Source of the DNA: Prinsepia uniflora
Taxonomy: Eukaryota; Streptophyta; Magnoliopsida; Rosales; Rosaceae
Assembly: GCA_032719365.1 (NCBI GenBank)
Contig: CM064873.1
Location: forward strand, 6,358,501-6,422,500
Reading direction: 5' to 3'
Length of the DNA stretch: 64,000 nt
The stretch's first letter is position 1; the number at the start of each line of letters is the position of its first letter. Below the pieces are notes generated by a model, which was not told the origin of the DNA, did no database searches, and was given only the letters and a program-made list of their open reading frames with translations. Position numbers and translations under genes: made by a program. This document shows, one piece after another, positions 11,176 to 23,662 of this stretch.

Positions 11176-12568
11176 CTTTCCAATTACAAACCCTTTTTAT
11201 CACATTATTTATTAAGCCATTAAGCCATAAGCACATAAAACCACAATAAAACCGTTAACCTCGATATACGTGAAATACAGAAAATACCTCGAAATACGTG
11301 CAACATACCCGAAATCAATACTCATAATCACCATCATAGAAATCACGTATATAAAACATATAACACATTTAAGCATGCATAGGATTTATAAAACCAAAGT
11401 CCACTCACAGACCGTTTTAACGGTATGCCTCGATACGCGTGTCATCGGCCCTACCGGGCCTCACCATTATCACCGGGACTCCCAATCCTGTCCAAATCAC
11501 ATTAGCGGGTCACTAACCTCTTCATTAACATCCTATCAAAGTCCCGTAATTTTCCCGAATTTTAAACTATTTTTAAACTTGTTTTAAAACCTTCGGACGT
11601 CCCGAACAATATCGAGACGGTGTCCGATCGACACGAAACCAATCTCAAAATGTTCGTTACATTAAATAGGACAGAAGTCATGTTGACCTCACCTCGAGAT
11701 TCGTGCCCACGCGCCGTCACGCGCTGCCGTGAGTGGCTGCGCGTGAAACCCACGCGCCTGCTACAGTAACCTGCATAGTAATCTTCTTCGCCCGTTTGTC
11801 TGATAAACGGGTCATTTTGCCCGCGAGACGACCCGGTTCCAATCCTATCAATTCAGCCTTAATTACATCAATTGATCATTCAATTAGCTTCCACTTAAGT
11901 TCAATTAGAGTTCTGAATCGTTGATTACACAAAAACTTACCTACAATCCCACGACTCGACTATGATCCACGAAGAACAACCGTCACTGTTCATTCATGGA
12001 ATTCCGTCAATGGCTGCTGATTTCTTCCAATTGATGCATCCAGAAGCATCACTGGACCATGAGAGACAGTTCCCCTTCATCAATTTCGTCGTTTGATCAC
12101 TAAATGATCACGACACCATCTCGAATTTCTTCCTCTGTCACCAAGCCCGTTCAGAGCCAAACGGTGGCCAATTCCCTTCGTTCTTTGGATGGATATGATC
12201 GTAGTGGTCTCAGGAAGCTGAATGTGTGCTCCAATTCGATCCTCACGGCCTAACACTCAGTATTCGAATTTTCCCCCCAAATCCTTCAATTTCGAATTCC
12301 GGTCATACTACCCAATCTCAGCCCCCCGTGTTTTCCCCAGCTAAATCAGTCTCTCCAAGCCTTCCATTTTCTCTCAAGAACGGCCAAGGAAGGAGGCCAA
12401 TTCTCCCAGTTCTCCCACACTATTTTGCTCACGGTTTTCAGTACACAGAGAAGGAAAAATGGAGGATTAAGGGTGATTAATTAAGGGAAATGGTGGATTA
12501 ATGATGATGATGTAGTAATGATGATGTTGGGAGGGAAATAAGGAGCAGATTCTAGGGCTTAAATTAAG

Positions 12569-12594
12569 GGATGGGTGACACTTGTCACTCATCC
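12569..12594. other. Conserved LTR palindrome (copy 1)
   Basis: 12-bp arms GGATGAGTGACA / TGTCACTCATCC with a 2-base centre; one mismatch in this copy. Confidence 0.7.
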
Positions 12595-13102
12595 AGGTGT
12601 GTACAGTCATCGGTTACTATTCATGATTTTATTATTATTTTAATCGGAGCCTCGGTTCGTTAATTCGTTCCCTTGACCATAACTTCTTCGTCGAATCTCC
12701 AATTTCGGCATGCTGCCTGTCATTGGATTCGTATCGACGAGACCTACGTAACGGTCCTTGGCCCTCGTCCATCGGACCTCCCGATCAAAAATTCAACATT
12801 TGGCCCCTAATATGCCAAATTACCAAAATGCCCCTCGACTTCCGAACATCATAACTTTCTCCTCGAATTTCGGAATCGGACGTGCCACCTGTCTATGAAC
12901 TCGTGACGTCCCGAACTACGTCACGGTCATCGATCAAAGTCCGTTTGACCGCCCGATCAAAAAGTCAACATTTTTCCCACGACCAGGGGCAAAACGGTCA
13001 TTTTGCACATTTTGTCCGATTTCGCCCTACTAACCACTGATCAACCTCATTAATCAAGATTAGTCACTAATCTAATCCCGGAATTCGGGACGGGTCGTTA
13101 CA

Positions 13103-13115
13103 ACCTTCCCTCCTT
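13103..13115 (-). other. Polypurine tract of the LARD-like element
   Basis: On the minus strand AAGGAGGGAAGGT lies immediately before the 3' LTR, where plus-strand DNA priming occurs in LTR elements. Confidence 0.75.
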
Positions 13116-16100
13116 AATTAATTTCGTCCTCGAAATTCCAACTGATCTAAACCCAAACGTACTTCCCTCCTTAATTAGTTTCGCTCTCGAAACTCGACAA
13201 CCCTGATTCCACAAACACCCCATGAAAAGTGGAATCGACCACGCAACACGTGTACACCCGTACACCAACTAATCAGATTAAAAACTTGTCTGCACTCAAC
13301 GTACCACTAGTACTCAAAACGCAACGACTACATTCGACCCCGTCAAATGACTGAAACCACCCGTTTCGAAATGACCCCACTTGTCCAATCTACCCTCTTG
13401 TTGACGCAACAACTCGACGGTTCCTTTCCCACTCACCAGTCTATCCTGGTATTTACTCCCACTCCCGCTAGGAGTCAACAGACCTCTCTCAACAATCTAT
13501 GTTGACACATCCTGACAATCTGTCACCACACAGTAGTTGTCAGTCGAAAACTGACACTAGACTCACTCTTGGCTACACAAGCCACTAACTTACTTGACTT
13601 AACTATACACTTACCGACATTTCACCCGACTCGTGTGTAATTAGTCTCATCAGAAATACCACAACCCATTGCATAGTAATGTCCGGTCCACGTTTAATCC
13701 AATGGTATTGGAACCAATCCGACTACCAACACGCTCACCGACACACCTCGGCTATAACCCATCGACCAGACTACAACCACCTAGGTCATAGCCAAACACG
13801 TTCCAATAATGGAGTACATTTGCCCAATCCAGCATGAGGCAAAACGAAACTCCACCCATTATCTAGTTCCAATTCCGAATCCGAATTCGCAATTTCGTAA
13901 GAAATCCCGAATCCAAACCCAGACATCACATTTTAATTCATATCCAAATCCGAATCCGAAATCATTATTTCATAAGCTATCATTTGGAATAATCATTCCG
14001 TACCCAAATCCAGAAATCCATTTTCAAGTTCCAAAATCGAATCCTGAATCGTCACTCAGAAATTCAATTCCAAAACCCTAAATCTCGTTCACGTCTACTA
14101 AGACACACCAGAACCGAACCTATCGGTTACCAGTCCAATACACCCGATTGACTTCATAGGGAAGCCAATCCAACCTCCACACGTCTAAGGTTGACAAAAT
14201 AATTCCGACCACGTCAGAAACCTACTCGCTCGAGTAAGATACCATACGGGCTCCACTTCGAAAAGAAGTTCAACCCCGTCATTTACGACTCACGTACCAA
14301 GGTAAGAATGATAAACTCTACACTGCGTCCCTGACCAGTAACATCACGATCCTAGATCGTCACAATGCCCAAAGTCCTCAACAATACAATCCCGATCCAC
14401 CTAGGATCCACACAGTTAACTACTAGATCCCAAACCATAGGGTCTTACACCCTCATCTAAATTGCAGACTGTCACAATGTTCGACAACTAACTCCCACAA
14501 CTAGACAGATCAGTCAACGACGAGACATGTCGAGACTGCGGATTGTCACGGATTACCTTGTATCGATCCTTGTCATTCCACCTAGGAAAAACCAAGGATG
14601 ATCCAACACAATGACGCCAATACTCATCCTACGTGGATGCAACAAAACTCACTGTACTCACCACGCCAAGTAACACAACATCGTCTGCCACCAAGCAGAA
14701 GATGAGAAATCTCGTTTACCTAATTTTGAATACGCCACTCCCCCTGATGACCCCACAGCACACATGGGCTCACCAACCAATACACGCTCAACGTACTGGT
14801 AACTACAGTCAATGTCTCCCAGAGCAGGAAACAAAAAGTCAACTCCAATGACTCGGAATACCTATCACCAAAAACGAGCACCATTCTCGTTCCCCAATCA
14901 CAACTCTCCTCGAAACTAAGGTTCCAACCATGTTGGAAGCAGACCTACTCCCGACGAGATGTCAAGTCCAACCACTGGACTCCCCACATCCTCAACTCAC
15001 TTGGACAACCACGTGTCCCCATTGTTTCGTTCGCTCATCTCAACCTTACAGGTTCAACACTCTGTTTCCCAAGTTCTCAATCATACCTTTTTATCCACTC
15101 ATCACATGTCATTTTACCACTGTCGGGACTAATCCCAACACCTCACAATCTCAACTGGATCCCATCCAGTCCATCACTCAACCACTACCGAATCTCAAAG
15201 ACCGAACCTATATCCATCATGATGGAGTCACACCCCAACTCGTGGCTCGTCGTCAACACAATCACCGACACCAGCGCTAGTACCAGCACCAACACACTAT
15301 CAACAACACTAGTATCAGCACAAAAGTATCAACATGCAAACACCCATACTTGCACACCGTGTGCAAATGTGACAACCCTGGATCTCCGTTCATACCGAAC
15401 GACAATCCCGTACCTCACAACTATGGGTACCACCATTCTGACACTCCACATCAGGATAATGAACGTTCCCTGAACGTCCCATGATCCCCAAGTATTGTAA
15501 CCACGCTAAATACCCTCGATAGCCAGTCATCTCCACATGACTACCGACCAACGGTCATTGCTATCGAGATCCGTATCCACACATCACACTACTACTCGGT
15601 CTAACTCGGGATTCCATAATTTATCTCATAACCGTATCCGTAGATCGAATCCCATAGTTCTGACTAGACTCGCTAGAGTCATCCACATGGTCATCCATGA
15701 CCTCAGCCGCTCTTTGCAGCACAAGTTCTCATCCACTAGTCACAATTAAGGTTTACCTTTTTAATCTATCATATACTAGGGTCCACAATCACACCCTATG
15801 GTTCCACCGAACCAAACAGCTCTCTATAAGATAAAATCCACCACCTGACCGACCCCGCGGTCTAGACATCGTATAGACGTCAAATCCAATCCTACCACCA
15901 ACTCAATGTGGGTTCCACCACTAAGGTCATCGGCCAACCCCGATGTACCAACATCCCTCACACTAGAAACCACCACTAGGGTTCACATTTTAGACCATTA
16001 CTCAAATGAGGTTCCCCGAACTTGGCTGCACCTAGCAGCACAACAATCCAATATCACATGACCGAACCGACGGTCCCAAAATATCAGTTCATCACAATCA

Positions 16101-16255
16101 ACCCCACTTGGGTCGAATCACATTAACGCACGGCGTAACGGGCCAAACACACTCTATCCTCGATTAAATCCCAAAACTATCTATCAGGTTGATAACGAAT
16201 TGCAGCCCAATGAGACATCACACCCTCGACCTGTGCGCACAAAAAGAGCAACCCT

Positions 16256-16267
16256 GCTCTGATACTA
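16256..16267 (-). other. Primer-binding site of the LARD-like element
   Basis: On the minus strand TAGTATCAGAGC, one base off the initiator-Met tRNA primer site TGGTATCAGAGC. It lies 3 bp from the 5' LTR end. Confidence 0.8.
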
Positions 16268-16270
16268 AGT

Positions 16271-19200
16271 TGACAGGACCCATCCCAATCCCCCCGGGAT
16301 TACCGTGGAATGTGCCCTGCTCCCGTCCAACAAGGGGTGTCAGACAAGGGATAACCAACAGTCACTGCCCAAATGGGGCTTCCAGAGTGCGCAAGAATCG
16401 ATGGAGGAGGCGTGCAATGTCCAGTCTCTGCTGCAGTCGCATCCGTGATCAACCTGAAGGGCATTAAAAACCAAAATCTGTGAGTGGACGAAAATCATTA
16501 AGTTTAGTAAACACAGTTATAAGACATTTATACCCTCCAATAAAAACGTATGCATGCCACAAAAACCAGTAACCAAAACGTTTGTCCAACCAAGCCATTA
16601 GGGCCTTAGCCCGAAAACCGTTAACTTAAAACCAAGTGTGGGAACTCAGCCCAAAACTGTGGAATACCACCACCAGACATATTAAAACCATGTGGGCCAC
16701 CGCCCAAAGCCATAAATATAAATCCATGAATCCAAAACCATTTAGGGTCCCCGACCCGACATACCATTTCATAACCAATAATCCATTTTTACTATATAAC
16801 ACATATCCAACCGATAAGCCATTTTATAGATTCATTAATCCATATTTACCATTACCATCACCAGCATCCCTGATGCTTAGCGTCCCAGACGCTTGACGTC
16901 CCTGACGTCATATCTCACGGTATAATAAGCTACGCGTGCTGCCCGGGGTCTCTCGAGGTCCATATCTCTAACATCATAGATGTCTGACGTCCCTGACGTC
17001 AATCATAGCAATCCTGCTCCTGAGTCATCATACGGTCCGGCTGCTCCGTACAATGACCCCTCGCAGGCAATGCACCATGACTTCCCCAATGTCCCAGACA
17101 TCTGGAGGAGACCATCATATATCCTTGTATCCAGATGGTATATGGAAAACAGTTTTATTAAATCATTTCACAACATTACAATGGGCCCTTGCCCGAAATC
17201 TCCATAAAATATTACAATTCCATGTAGGGTCCCTGACCCGAAATCATATTTATTAAACATAGGCTCCCAGACCCGAAATCACATTTATAACCCAACTGGG
17301 CCTCATGCCAGATTTTGTAAACCACTGGGCCCACAACCCGATTTCGTAAATCAACTGGGCCCCTGGCCCGATAACATCACTCGAATGGGTCTTAGCCCGT
17401 TTTCATAAACAACTGGGCCCCTGACCCGATTTCATAAAGCAACTGGGCCCTCGGCCCGATTTCATTAACACAAATGGACTCCAAGTCCGAGGTTTCCAAA
17501 CTAATTGGGCCTCAAGCCCGAGTTCATCTTTCCAATTCCAAACCTTTTTTATCACATTATTTATTAAGCCATTAAGCCATAAGCACATAAAACCACAATA
17601 AAACCGTTAACCTCGATATACGTGAAATACGAAAAATACCTCGAAATAAGTGCAATATACCCGAAATTAATACTCACAATCACCATCATAGAAATCACGT
17701 ATATAAAACATATAACACATGTAAGCATGCATAGGATTTATAAAACCAAAGTCCACTCACAGACCGTTTTAACGGTATGCCTCGATACGCGTGCCATCGG
17801 CCCTCCCGGGCCTCACCACTATCACCGGGACTCCCAATCCTGTCCAAATCACATTAGAGGGTCACTAACCTCTTCATTAACATCCTATCAAAGTCCCGTA
17901 ATTTTCCCGAATTTTTAACTATTTTTAAACTTGTTTTAAAACCTTCGGACGTCCCGAACAATATCGAGACGGTGTCCGATCGACACGAAACCAATCCCAA
18001 AATGTTTGTTACATTAAATAGGAAAGAAGTCATGTTGACCTCACCTCGAGATTCATGCCCACGCGCCGTCACGCGCCGCCGTGAGTGGCTGCGCGTGAAA
18101 CCCACGCGCCTGCTACAGTAACCTGCACAGTAGTCTTCTTCGCCCGTTTGTCTGATAAACGGGTCATTTTCCCGCGAGACGACCCGGTTCCAATCCTATC
18201 AATTCAGCCTTAATTACATCAATTTATCATTCAATTAGCTTCCACTTAAGTTCAATTAGAGTTCTGAATCGGTGATTACACAAAAACTTACCTACAATCC
18301 CACGACTCGACTATGATCCACGAAGAACAACCGTCCCTGTTCATTCATGGAATTCCGTCAATGGCTGCTGATTTCTTCCAATTGATGCATCCAGAAGCAT
18401 CACTGGACCATGAGAGACAGTTCCCCTTCATCAATTTCGTCGTTTGATCACTAAATGATCACGACACCATCTCGAATTTCTTCCTCTGTCACCAAGCCCG
18501 TTCAGAGCCAAACGGTGGCCAATTCCCCTCGTTCTTTGGATGGATATGATCGTAGTGGTCTCAGGAAGCTGAATGTGAGCTCCAATTCGATCCTCATGGC
18601 CTAACACTCAGTATTCGAATTTTCCCCCCAAATCCTTCAATTTCGAATTCCGGTCATACTACCCAATCTCAGCCCCCCGTATTTTCCCCAGCTAAATCAG
18701 TCTCTACAAGCCTTCCATTTTCTCTCAAGAACGGCCAAGGAAGGAGGCCAATTCTCCCAGTTCTCCCACACTGTTTTGCTCACGGTTTGCAGTACACAGA
18801 GAAGGAAAAATGGAGGATTAAGGGTGATTTATTAAGGGAAATGGTGGATTAATGATGATGATGTAGTAATGATGATGTTGGGAGGGAAACAAGGAGCAGA
18901 TTCTAGGGCTCAAATTAGGGGATGAGTGACACTTGTCACTCATCCAGGTGTGTACAGTCATCAGTTACTATTCATTATTTTATTATTATTTTAATCGGAG
19001 CCTCGGTTCGTTAATTCGTTCCCTTGACCTTAACTTCGTCGTCGAATCTCCGATTTCGGTATGCTGCCTGTCATTGGATTCGTATCGAGGAGACCTACGT
19101 AACGGTCCTTGGCCCTCGTCCATCGGACCTCCCGGTCAAAAAGTCAACATTTGGCCCCTAATATGCCAAATTACCAAAATGCCCCTCGACTTCCGAACAT

Positions 19201-19453
19201 CATAAATTTCTCCTCGAATGTCGGAATCGAACGTGCCACCTGTCTATGAACTCGTGACGTCCCGAACTACGTCACGGTCATCCGTCAAAATCTTTTTGAC
19301 CGCCCGATCAAAAAGTCAACATTTTGCCCAAGACTAGGGGCAAAACGGTCATTTTGCACATTTTTTCCGATTTCGCCCTACTAACCACTGATCAACCTCA
19401 TTAATCAAGATTAGTCACTAATCTAATCCCGGAATTCGGGACGGGTCGTTACA
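16271..19453 (-). repeat. LTR-A, 5' LTR of the LARD-like element
   Basis: 3183 bp and nearly identical to 9919-13102, with scattered substitutions only. It lies next to the primer site, so it is the 5' LTR and would carry the active promoter reading towards lower coordinates. Confidence 0.92.
18920..18945. other. Conserved LTR palindrome (copy 2)
   Basis: Perfect 12-bp arms GGATGAGTGACA / TGTCACTCATCC around a CT centre. Confidence 0.85.
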
Positions 19454-19458
19454 GTGGA
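19454..19458. other. Target-site duplication, right (GTGGA)
   Basis: Matches 9914-9918 and marks the right edge of the LARD-like insertion. Confidence 0.9.
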
Positions 19459-21760
19459 GGTTGTAACAATAACTGTGGTTCTTACTAAGGTTATCATCAA
19501 TCTTATGGTTACAATCAGAGCTTTCCTCATCAGAACTTTGGTTACTCTCAAGTCAATGCTTGACCTAATTCATATCAGGTAGGGTATTTTCCACAACAAC
19601 AGCCTTGCTTCACTTCTCCTATGCCAAGTCCTGACATCCTTGGCTCTTTACCACAGTATGTACAAACTTCATCACCTCATATTTGTCACGTCTGCAAGCT
19701 TCTTCGTCAAGAAGCACTTGAGTGTTCTCAAAGAGGCAATTTTGGTGTCTCCTCACAAATTGGATCCAATCCTCAAGTATACATGGCATCTACCTCACCT
19801 AAGGTCCAATCAGCCAACACTACGTATGAGTTTAATGATCCTCACTTTTGGATAGCTGACTCTGGTGCAAAAAACCATATGGTCTTTAATGTTTTACAGC
19901 TGCAACAAGTTCAACCTTGTCCCTCAAAACTAGGTATATTCGTAGGCAATGGAGCTGTACTTCCCATCACTAGCGTTGGTTCACTTTTTCTTCCCTTAAT
20001 TGATTACACTTTCAAATTACAAAATGTGTATCATGTCCCTAATTTGGTTCATAATCTTTTATCTGTTCATCAGTTCTGTCTACAAAATAAATGCCAAATT
20101 CTCTTTGATGTCAATTTCCTTTATATTTAGCACAACACGGGGACACTTATCTACAAACTTCCTAGTGTTGGCGGTTTATATCCTTTGTCCAAGTCCCTGA
20201 CCTCTTCCTTATTTTCCTCTCCTTGTCCTATAACGGCTTGCGTTAGTAAGGTAGTAGTACCCTCTTCTCTTTTGCACCAGTGACTTGGGCATCATGCAGA
20301 CGCCATCCTCACTTCCATGTTGAATCAAGCTCAAGTCTCTTGATCTCCTGCCTTGACCTCCCATTTGTGTCAAACTCTCAAGGCAATGTGTTTAGACTGT
20401 CGCTTTCTTCTACTGATCATAGATCTACACTTCCTTTTGAAAAGATTCATTCAGACGTGTGGGGGCCAACTCCATGTGTTTCCACTCTCGGATTCAAATA
20501 CTATGTACTTCTCGTTGATGGTTTTACCAGGTTCATCTGGATGTACCCTTTCGTGATCTGAAGTTTACTGCGTGTTTGTTACATTCTATACTTATCTGCT
20601 TAATTTCTTTCATAAGTTCATAAAAAGTTTCCAAAGAGGCGGTGGTGGAGAGTTTTTGAACAAAGTTGTGATTGCCTACTTTGCTTCCAAAGGAATTTTA
20701 CACTTCAAATTGTGTCCCTACACACCATAGCAAAATGGTCTTGATGAGAGAAACACTGTCATCTTATTGAAACAACCATTGCTTTACTTCAAGCTACTTC
20801 TATTCCTCTCTCTTTTTGGTGTCATGCATGCTCCACATCCAAATACCTTATTAACCTTATGCCATATGATGTTCTTCAAATGAACTCCCCTTATTTTCTT
20901 ATATTCGATAAACACCCTTTTATTATCTCTCTACTAGTATTTGTCTGTGTGAGTTATACTTTTCTTCGTCCTTACACCAGTCACAAACTTAAGCCTAGGA
21001 CTACTCAATGCATTTTTGTTGGATATCCTCTTGACTACCAAGGGTACCTCTATTATCACGTCCCCACCAAACGAACCTTTGTGTCTCGACATGTTGTATT
21101 TGATGAGACCCTTTTTCCTTTCCACTCTACATCTACTCCAGTACAAACTTCCCTTAATTCTGTGAACCAACCTAGTTGTACACCATTTTCTAGTATATGT
21201 TCTACTGTCTTCATCACAACCCTCAGTAGATGTGTTTGCTCAACCTGTTCCGTTCTCCTTTGACCCTCATGTTGAAACTTCTGATTAGCCCATAGAATCT
21301 GACTCTTCTTCATGTACTTCTCCAGTTCTTGCCTCTATACCTGCCCCTAGTTATGGGACAGTTACGTCACATGTTTCCTCCTCTTCGACTGATGGTTCAT
21401 CCGCTAATTCTTCCCAAACATCATCCATTGATTTGGTGGTTGACATTACTCGACCAATGTAATCCTCTCCTCATCCCTTACCAGCTTCCAGACACCCTAT
21501 GGTAACTCAATCGAAGGATGGAATTTCCAAACCTAAGCGTCATGGTTTTCTTGCGCAGCACGTCACCTCCCCACCTGTGAGTAATCTTACTGAACCATTG
21601 TTTTATAATCAAGCTTAACAGGTTCCAGAGTGGAGTCAGACTATGATTAACAAACTCACTGTTCTTAAGAAACAATATACATGGGATTTAGTCCCATTCC
21701 CAGCTAATCGTGGAGTTATGAGGAGGAAGAAGAAGAAATGCAAGTACAGGTTGGTAATTA
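19459..21760 (+). pseudogene. Copia pol remnant: zinc knuckle, protease, integrase, start of RT
   Basis: Continues the gag tail interrupted at 9918. In order: a degenerate CCHC knuckle (HVCKLLRQEALEC near 19687); a protease with WIADSGAKNHM (active site DSGA, about 19850-19880); a GAG-pre-integrase block LGHHADAILTSMLNQAQ (about 20284-20340) bounded by stops; the integrase core KIHSDVWGPTP...LLVDGFTRFIWMYPF (about 20435-20555); and an integrase C-terminal block with CIFVGYPLDYQGYLYYHVP and SRHVVFDETLFPF (about 21009-21125). The reverse transcriptase opening VPEWSQTMINKL...TWDLVPFPANRGV (to about 21718) follows. Many stops and frameshifts leave it dead. It ends where CACTA sequence begins. Confidence 0.88.
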
Positions 21761-21769
21761 TTATGTTTA

Positions 21770-22120
21770 GAGGTTTGTCCGGTGAAGGGTTAGTCCGACA
21801 AAATTTAATGACCCGCTGGGCAAAGTTAAGGTGCCAAACTTCCCTTCGTGCCAGAATTTTCACGTGCGCAGCATTTTCGGTCGATGCAAAACTTTTCCCA
21901 ACAAAGCCAAATTTGCCTTTATAAGGTAGTTTTTCCCAGCGGATGCTTACGGCTCGCTAGGTAAACCTTTGATTTTTTTTTTTCGCACTAATGACATGGG
22001 CTTCCCTCGTGTAGTTTTCCCGACAAGCCCATGAATTTTTGTCAGGTAAAGATGCTTTTAGCGGCAAAAGCCCCTTCACGGGGCAAACCTTGGACGGGTA
22101 AGGCTTGTTTTCTTGTAGTG
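21770..22120 (-). mobile_element. CACTA transposon terminal fragment
   Basis: Ends in ...TTTTCTTGTAGTG; on the minus strand this is CACTACAAGAAAACAAGCC, the classic CACTA terminus. Next to it are repeated GGGCAAA / GCCCCTTCACGGGGCAAACC-type subterminal motifs. No matching opposite end or transposase is present. The left edge runs into Copia reverse transcriptase and is approximate. Confidence 0.75.
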
Positions 22121-23610
22121 TGTGTTGTCACTCGAATCGACAGATATAGGTTATGTTTTTTATGCAAAGTAAAAGGAGATTGTGATGAAAGACGGAAGAG
22201 ATAGGTTGTGTTTTACTTCAAGGACAAAGTGATAGTTATTTTTTAACAGAGGCGAAAGGGATAGCTATAGGTTGTGTTTTCACTTTCAATTGGTGCATGA
22301 TGTAAATACATAAATAAGGGTTTTTTTACAAGAACAGTGGGTGCTTTTAGTAAATAAATAAATAAATACAAAATTTTAAGTGATGCTTTAAGAAAGAATG
22401 TTTTCCTCCGACATAAAAAAAGAGTAATTCTATTTGGACACACCAAATTGACTATATTTAATGATACACTTGATTTAACAATCAACGAAAAGTGTTATTT
22501 TAATAAGTTAAATCACTTTATGCACCCACATCATCATTCATTGATTGTCATATTAAGTGTGTCATATAATGTGGTCAATTTAGTGCGGACAAATAACATT
22601 ACTCATAAAAAAATGTTTTCAACAAAATCAAGCTCTGTATAATAAAACCACTTTTCAAATAATTGAAAGTTGACAATAAAATCACCCTTTAGTTTTGATA
22701 AAGGAATATTAGAGAGCATGATTATGCTCATTAAGGATGGACACGAATACCCATGGGCATGGATATCCATGGGTAATTTTTATATGGGTAGAGACATTTC
22801 CGAATAAAAACTACCCATTACTAATCAGGGCAGGGCAAGGGTAAACCCGATGAGTACCCTCACCTGCCGGGTACCCTCACCCGCCAGGTACGCTTACCTG
22901 CTCCCTTCCTCCTCTTCCTCTTCCCATATGGCTTTCAAATTTTCTCCAAAGCACAAGATCCAGATTGGCATGGTAAATGAAGGCTATGTTTGGATCATGA
23001 CAAATGGCTTCTTCTTCATCGAGCAGCTAGGTCTCTGAGAGAATGTGAATACAAAGACTGGGATCGAGATCGATGAAGAGTAGTAATGGAGAGAGGCATC
23101 GAGGGCTTCAATTCGAGAGAGGAGGGAGGAGATAAGAGAGTGGGTTTGAAGCTACGTTTGTTTAGAAGTTCTTGTCGGTGCAAACGATGCTTTGGGTGGT
23201 GGAATTTATGGGTGAGTTGAGGGTTTTGGCTCCGGAGACTGGTGGTGGTCGTGAGATTAGGAATCTGATGGGGTAGATTGGATTTAGAGGAGCTAAGAAG
23301 CAAGGGCTTGGAGGGGTGGGCTTGTAGCTAGTGGTGGCGGCAGTGGTGGGAAGGGATGGTGAGATTGGGTCCAACAACAGGCATTGTAGGAGCTGGTGCA
23401 CCAAACGATGGTAAGAGGCCGAGATTGGTGGTTATGGTGGTGGGAGGCCATTTGGAAGCTTTTGAAGGTAATGTTTGGAAGAAATGGTGGGTTTATGCTA
23501 AAGTGGAATGGAGGTTTAGGTTTTGGATGATCCGATGGTAAAGCTTGCAAGACCGATGGATCATCATGAAGTCGGGGGGGGGGGGGGGGGGAGGGGTGGG
23601 GGGAGAGAGA

Positions 23611-23662
<52 letters not shown>

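Larger units (their letters stand above)
9919..13102 (-). repeat. LTR-A, 3' LTR of the LARD-like element
   Basis: 3184 bp, TG...CA ends in both readings. It contains a TGGGCCC-rich tandem block, TGACGTCA sites, the CGCG block and the 26-nt palindrome described separately. The open frames within it are unrelated to any retroelement protein. Confidence 0.92.
13103..16270 (-). other. Non-coding interior of the LARD-like element
   Basis: No retroviral-type gene is visible on either strand. The plus strand is rich in C and A. About 13870-14070 holds many short CCGAATCC/CCAAATCC units. Next to the purine tract it shares ATTTCGTCCYCGAAATTCCA with the LTR-B element at 59519-59540, so the two families have a common origin at this end. 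Confidence 0.7.
9919..19453 (-). mobile_element. LARD-like non-coding Gypsy-type LTR element, full length (LTR-A family)
   Basis: Two nearly identical LTRs (9919-13102 and 16271-19453) enclose a 3168-bp interior. Target duplication GTGGA flanks it at 9914-9918 and 19454-19458. The primer site at 16256-16267 and the purine tract at 13103-13115 show that the element reads on the minus strand, with LTR termini TGTAACGACC...GGGTCCTGTCA. No gag or pol domain, and no sense-strand frame of 60 codons, is present in the interior. Very long LTRs with a non-coding interior fit the LARD class, which needs an autonomous partner for movement. High LTR similarity and an intact target duplication suggest fairly recent insertion. 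The host site is the gag gene of a Copia element. Confidence 0.9.
8540..21760 (+). mobile_element. Decayed Ty1/Copia retrotransposon split by a Gypsy-type insertion
   Basis: In order on the plus strand: a putative 5' LTR end, an initiator-Met primer site, gag, a degenerate zinc knuckle, protease, integrase, and the start of reverse transcriptase. Gag is interrupted at 9919-19453 by a complete LTR element with target duplication GTGGA. Removing the insert makes the glycine/asparagine-rich gag tail continuous. The element carries many stops and frameshifts. It breaks off early in reverse transcriptase near 21740-21770, where CACTA sequence takes over. No 3' LTR was seen. The left boundary is approximate because the LTR start was not pinned down. 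Confidence 0.8.

Noticed and set aside
13103..16270. Possible coding interior of the LARD element
   Set aside because: Sense-strand frames are all short; antisense frames up to 116 codons resemble nothing and follow the C-rich composition.
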